A DNA stretch of 8,071 nucleotides, taken from NCBI GenBank assembly GCA_003133265.1, contig PKWQ01000018.1, positions 11,132 through 19,202 on the forward strand, written 5' to 3'. The DNA comes from Acetobacteraceae bacterium. Lineage in GTDB: Bacteria; Pseudomonadota; Alphaproteobacteria; Acetobacterales; Acetobacteraceae. Below are positions 6,449-8,071 of the stretch, in pieces (the first letter of the stretch is position 1; each line of letters opens with the position of its first letter). Position numbers and translations under genes: made by a program. Below the pieces are notes generated by a model. The model did no database searches and was not told where the DNA came from. It was given only the letters and a program-made list of their open reading frames with translations.

Positions 6449-6477
6449 CGTATAGAAAACAGGCGACACGTTAGCAA
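6449..6477 (-). promoter_or_regulatory. Candidate sigma-70 promoter, leftward
   Basis: On the minus strand TTGCTA (complement of 6472-6477) and TATACG (complement of 6449-6454) are separated by exactly 17 bp. Each matches the consensus at four of six positions. It is an AT-rich island in GC-rich surroundings. The expected start near 6442 would produce either a long (about 620 nt) rimP leader through all the repeats, or a short RNA ending at the hairpin at 6168-6189. TATAGA at 6451-6456 could instead serve fkbM on the plus strand, but it has no good -35. Confidence 0.35.
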
Positions 6478-6510
6478 GCCCCAGAAAATCCAAGTTCAAG
6501 GCGACCTCGC

Positions 6511-7230
6511 ATGAAGATGTGGATTCAGCGCACCGCGCGAAAGTACGGCTACGAGATCAGAAAAGCCCCATTTCCGAACTTCCAGTCGGCTCCCATCTTC
6601 GACCTGGCCCTCCACTACCTGATCGTCACCCGCGGCGACAACCTGACCCTCATCCAGGTCGGCGCAAACGAAGGCAGAGACGATGATCCCATCCGCCCCT
6701 ACCTCCTCAAGTACCCTTGGAGAGGCGTTCTCATCGAACCCCAGCCCGAGGTCTTCGAGAGACTCAAGGAGAACTACGCCGGGCTTGAGAGCAGACTCTC
6801 CTTCGAAAACGTCGCCATCTCCAGCAATACCGCCCCGCTTCAACTCTACCGGCTGCCCCCAGGTGCCACGCCCTCTGACAGTATCGTGTCCTTCGATCCA
6901 AAGATCATCGCCAAACAATCGGGCGTGAAGCCGCAGGGCATGGTAGCCATCAGCGTGCCCACCGCCCGGCTCGACGACATCATTCTTAAGCACCAGTTGA
7001 CCAAGGTGGACGTCCTGCAACTGGATACCGAGGGCTACGACTGGGACGCCCTGCAAACCCTCGACCTCACCAAATCCCGGCCCCTGCTCATCCGGTTCGA
7101 GCAGGGCCACCTATCCCCCAAAGCCATCGGGACCATGATCCAGCACCTCAATCAGCACGACTATCTCGTCTACTACGGCGGCTACGAGTCGGATAGTCTT
7201 GCCCTGCGCAAGGACTTTATACTGCCGTGA
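6511..7230 (+). CDS. FkbM-family SAM-dependent methyltransferase
   Basis: FkbM-family enzymes transfer a methyl group from S-adenosylmethionine, usually to a hydroxyl of a sugar, polyketide or lipid; the substrate here cannot be told. The 239-residue protein has the Rossmann motif I LIQVGANEG (47-55) and the motif II acidic end with LIEPQPEVFERLKENY (74-89). The family's conserved VDVLQLDTEGYDWDAL block follows (166-181), where the acidic DTEG segment is typical of FkbM. There is no signal peptide or membrane segment, so it is probably cytoplasmic. The ATG start has AAGG about 9 nt upstream; a second ATG two codons later is possible. It is a single gene facing away from the rimP operon, with no sugar or polyketide genes visible nearby. 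Family is well supported; the biological role is unknown. Confidence 0.9.
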   Translation: MKMWIQRTARKYGYEIRKAPFPNFQSAPIFDLALHYLIVTRGDNLTLIQVGANEGRDDDPIRPYLLKYPWRGVLIEPQPEVFERLKENYAGLESRLSFENVAISSNTAPLQLYRLPPGATPSDSIVSFDPKIIAKQSGVKPQGMVAISVPTARLDDIILKHQLTKVDVLQLDTEGYDWDALQTLDLTKSRPLLIRFEQGHLSPKAIGTMIQHLNQHDYLVYYGGYESDSLALRKDFILP

Positions 7231-7421
7231 CTCCTCGAGCCACGAGTGCCGTATCTTGGATGCCTAAGGGCTACCGCTCCGCAAAACGGCCCTGGAGAAA
7301 ATACATCCCTGCCAGAAAACAAATCCTCAAAAACCCCAGCAAAATCGCATGTCAAGCCCCCCAGCTCCCGATTTTTCCCCTAACCCACCCAACCACAACA
7401 ACTTAGCCCCGAAAAATAGTT

Positions 7422-7438
7422 GGCATACTAGTTATGCC
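7422..7438. repeat. Short operator-like inverted repeat
   Basis: GGCATA (7422-7427) and TATGCC (7433-7438) are perfect 6-bp arms separated by 5 nt. The flanking TTGGCATA and TATGCCCAA extend the symmetry with one extra C. TACAAT at 7447-7452 resembles a -10 box, but TTGGCA at 7420-7425 is 21 bp upstream, too far for a normal sigma-70 promoter. It could be a regulator site. Confidence 0.35.
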
Positions 7439-7476
7439 CAACCTGCTACAATCAAGGTAGTAAGTAAATAAAAACA

Positions 7477-7501
7477 AAGCCTCGGCCACCAGCCGGGGCT
7501 T
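7477..7501. terminator. Strong hairpin, terminator-like, orientation ambiguous
   Basis: AAGCCTCGGC (7477-7486) pairs with GCCGGGGCTT (7492-7501) around a 5-nt loop: ten pairs including one T-G wobble that is stable only in plus-strand RNA. The T-rich tail (TGTTTTTATTT) lies on the minus strand, as for a leftward terminator. On the plus strand only CGCACTTT follows. It could end rightward fkbM transcripts weakly or leftward transcripts more strongly, or be a repeat element with neither role. Confidence 0.45.
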
Positions 7502-7551
7502 CGCACTTTAAGACGCCGTTGAGGCTTTGCTGTCGCTTTTCGGATTAGCGT

Positions 7552-7571
7552 GGGGCTTCAGCCCCGGGGCT
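7552..7571 (+). other. Two overlapping, mutually exclusive GC hairpins
   Basis: GGGGC-TTCA-GCCCC (7552-7565) and the perfect palindrome AGCCCCGGGGCT (7560-7571) share the middle GCCCC arm. The second is followed by TTTTG. The arrangement of three alternating arms before a short T-run resembles an attenuator, but there is no leader peptide or known ligand fold, so it may simply be a repeat remnant. Confidence 0.35.
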
Positions 7572-7624
7572 TTTGTCTGGGGGCTCCTTTGAGCACTCGA
7601 ACCAGAACCTAACGCCTTTAGTTC

Positions 7625-7663
7625 CAAATATTTACCAATAACTTCTTTGGATGCAAATATTTA
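7625..7663. repeat. AT-rich direct repeat of caaatattta
   Basis: The 10-mer caaatattta occurs at 7625-7634 and 7654-7663, 29 bp apart start to start. Each copy holds the palindrome AAATATTT. The surrounding 75 bp is far more AT-rich than the rest of the window. It lies 80-120 bp upstream of the right-edge gene, so it may be a promoter or a binding site for a regulator; the spacing is close to three helical turns. Confidence 0.4.
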
Positions 7664-7709
7664 GCGACATAAATTTAGCTAAGTAACTGCATCCATTCGA
7701 CTTTTAACC

Positions 7710-7723
7710 ACCCCCCGGGGGGT
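7710..7723. repeat. Perfect 14-bp GC palindrome upstream of the ribosome binding site
   Basis: ACCCCCCGGGGGGT is a perfect palindrome ending 8 nt before the Shine-Dalgarno AAGGAG (7732-7737) of the gene starting at 7744. It lies in the expected 5' untranslated region. It may be a protein-binding site, a cruciform or intermolecular RNA pairing site, or the conserved edge of a dispersed module. Confidence 0.6.
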
Positions 7724-7743
7724 ACGTCACCAAGGAGCACCCA

Positions 7744-8071
7744 ATGCAAGTAAGCATCTGTCGCCACATCAAGACCAACGGCCTGCAATGCCACGGCGCC
7801 CAACTCACCGGCTCGTCTTTCTGCTACTTCCACAATCGCCTCCACCGCAGCCACGACCTCTACCGCGACAAGGTCCACTTCCAGTCCGCCCAGATGGCCC
7901 ATCCCCGGTTCCTCCAGCTCCCCGACATCGAGGACCGCGAGTCCGCCCAGCTAGCCATCTCCTGCGTCATCAACGCGCTCGCCACCGGCTGCATCGACAC
8001 CAAGCACGCCAACTCCCTCTTCTATGGCCTCCAGCTCGCCTCCGCCAACGCCCGCGGGCTGCGCATCGTCC
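7744..8071 (+). CDS. Hypothetical zinc-ribbon-like protein of a multicopy acidobacterial family, 3' end cut
   Basis: The first 109 codons are present and the frame is open to the window edge. The N-terminus reads CRHIKTNGLQC followed by a second pair FCYFH, giving Cys6, Cys16, Cys27 and His30 (C-x9-C-x10-C-x2-H), a probable small zinc-binding module. A His-rich basic stretch (31-45) comes next. After that lies an apparently helical region beginning LPDIEDRESAQLAISCVINALATGCIDTKHANSLFYGL, shown here only by its start LPDIEDRESAQ and end ANSLFYGLQLA. The ATG start is well supported by AAGGAG with 6-nt spacing. I recognise the wording as a hypothetical family found in many copies per genome in Acidobacteriaceae, but no function is known to me. 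Nucleic-acid binding is a guess from the zinc module. The upstream region is unusually structured (7231-7743). Confidence 0.85.
   Translation, partial: MQVSICRHIKTNGLQCHGAQLTGSSFCYFHNRLHRSHDLYRDKVHFQSAQMAHPRFLQLPDIEDRESAQLAISCVINALATGCIDTKHANSLFYGLQLASANARGLRIV

Larger units (their letters stand above)
5819..6510. other. Divergent intergenic region packed with repeats
   Basis: This 692-bp stretch separates leftward rimP from rightward fkbM. I find no convincing gene. Open frames on both strands mostly translate tandem repeats (for example a repeating PLGLST) or low-complexity text. It contains at least four unrelated repeat families, a terminator-like hairpin and a candidate promoter, each listed separately. 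It must hold the promoters for the operon and for fkbM, unless those genes are read from elsewhere. Confidence 0.8.
7231..7743. other. Structured intergenic region ahead of the zinc-ribbon-like gene
   Basis: This 513-bp stretch has no gene I can support. From left to right it holds a G-poor plus strand (about 7325-7410, rich in C and A), an inverted repeat near 7430, a strong hairpin near 7490, overlapping GC hairpins near 7560, an AT-rich block with direct repeats (about 7615-7690), and a GC palindrome near 7716. I recall similar text (for example atcgcatgtcaagcccc) repeated across Acidobacteriaceae genomes, which suggests a dispersed module rather than ordinary spacer. Confidence 0.6.

Noticed and set aside
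6496..7110. A minus-strand 204-codon frame opposite fkbM
   Set aside because: The plus strand encodes a clear FkbM protein; the antisense translation has no recognised motif.
7231..7250. A terminator for fkbM at CTCG-agcca-CGAG
   Set aside because: The stem is only 4 bp and no T-tract follows.
7340..7375. A minus-strand promoter based on TTGACA in the complement of catgtcaagcc
   Set aside because: The -35 hexamer is perfect, but there is no -10-like sequence 16-19 bp downstream.
7675..7902. A minus-strand 75-codon frame opposite the right-edge gene
   Set aside because: The plus-strand frame has a strong Shine-Dalgarno, a Cys/His motif and continues openly to the edge.

Overview
The window looks like a chromosomal piece of an Acidobacteriota genome, most likely class Terriglobia, family Acidobacteriaceae. 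The evidence is the wording of NusA and InfB (the InfB N-terminus MSKVRINDLARELEVKS is familiar from that group), a GC-rich coding style, short dispersed palindromic repeats of the type gtcattcccgaagggaat and gtcattctgagcgaagcg, and a zinc-ribbon-like hypothetical gene at the right edge that I recall as a multicopy family there. This placement is from memory of these families; no search was run.

The left two thirds (1-5818) is one leftward operon on the minus strand, rimP - nusA - infB - rbfA. It is the conserved bacterial cluster for 30S maturation (RimP, RbfA), transcription elongation and antitermination (NusA), and initiator-tRNA delivery (InfB). rbfA runs off the left edge. infB and rbfA overlap by 4 nt. 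The rimP-nusA and nusA-infB gaps (about 140-150 bp) hold a dispersed palindrome and a perfect 8-bp inverted repeat respectively.

The divergent intergenic region 5819-6510 has no convincing gene but is dense in repeats. It holds an 18-bp unit repeated five times perfectly plus one degenerate copy right next to the rimP start, two further dispersed elements, three copies of a 31-bp unit, an intrinsic-terminator-like hairpin on the minus strand, and a 28-nt sequence repeated at 47-bp spacing with an 11-bp hairpin between the copies. A reasonable minus-strand promoter sits at its right end. Promoter plus terminator could define a small RNA of about 275 nt, or a long attenuated rimP leader.

An isolated FkbM-type SAM-dependent methyltransferase gene follows on the plus strand (6511-7230). 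A second gene-poor stretch (7231-7743) is rich in hairpins and AT-rich direct repeats and leads into the truncated plus-strand zinc-ribbon-like gene (7744 to the edge), which has a strong Shine-Dalgarno sequence and a perfect GC palindrome just upstream.

The points most worth following are: the alphaproteobacterial look of RbfA and the last residues of InfB inside an otherwise acidobacterial operon (gene transfer or a chimeric contig); the repeat-packed rimP leader; and the structured, possibly mobile module around the right-edge gene.
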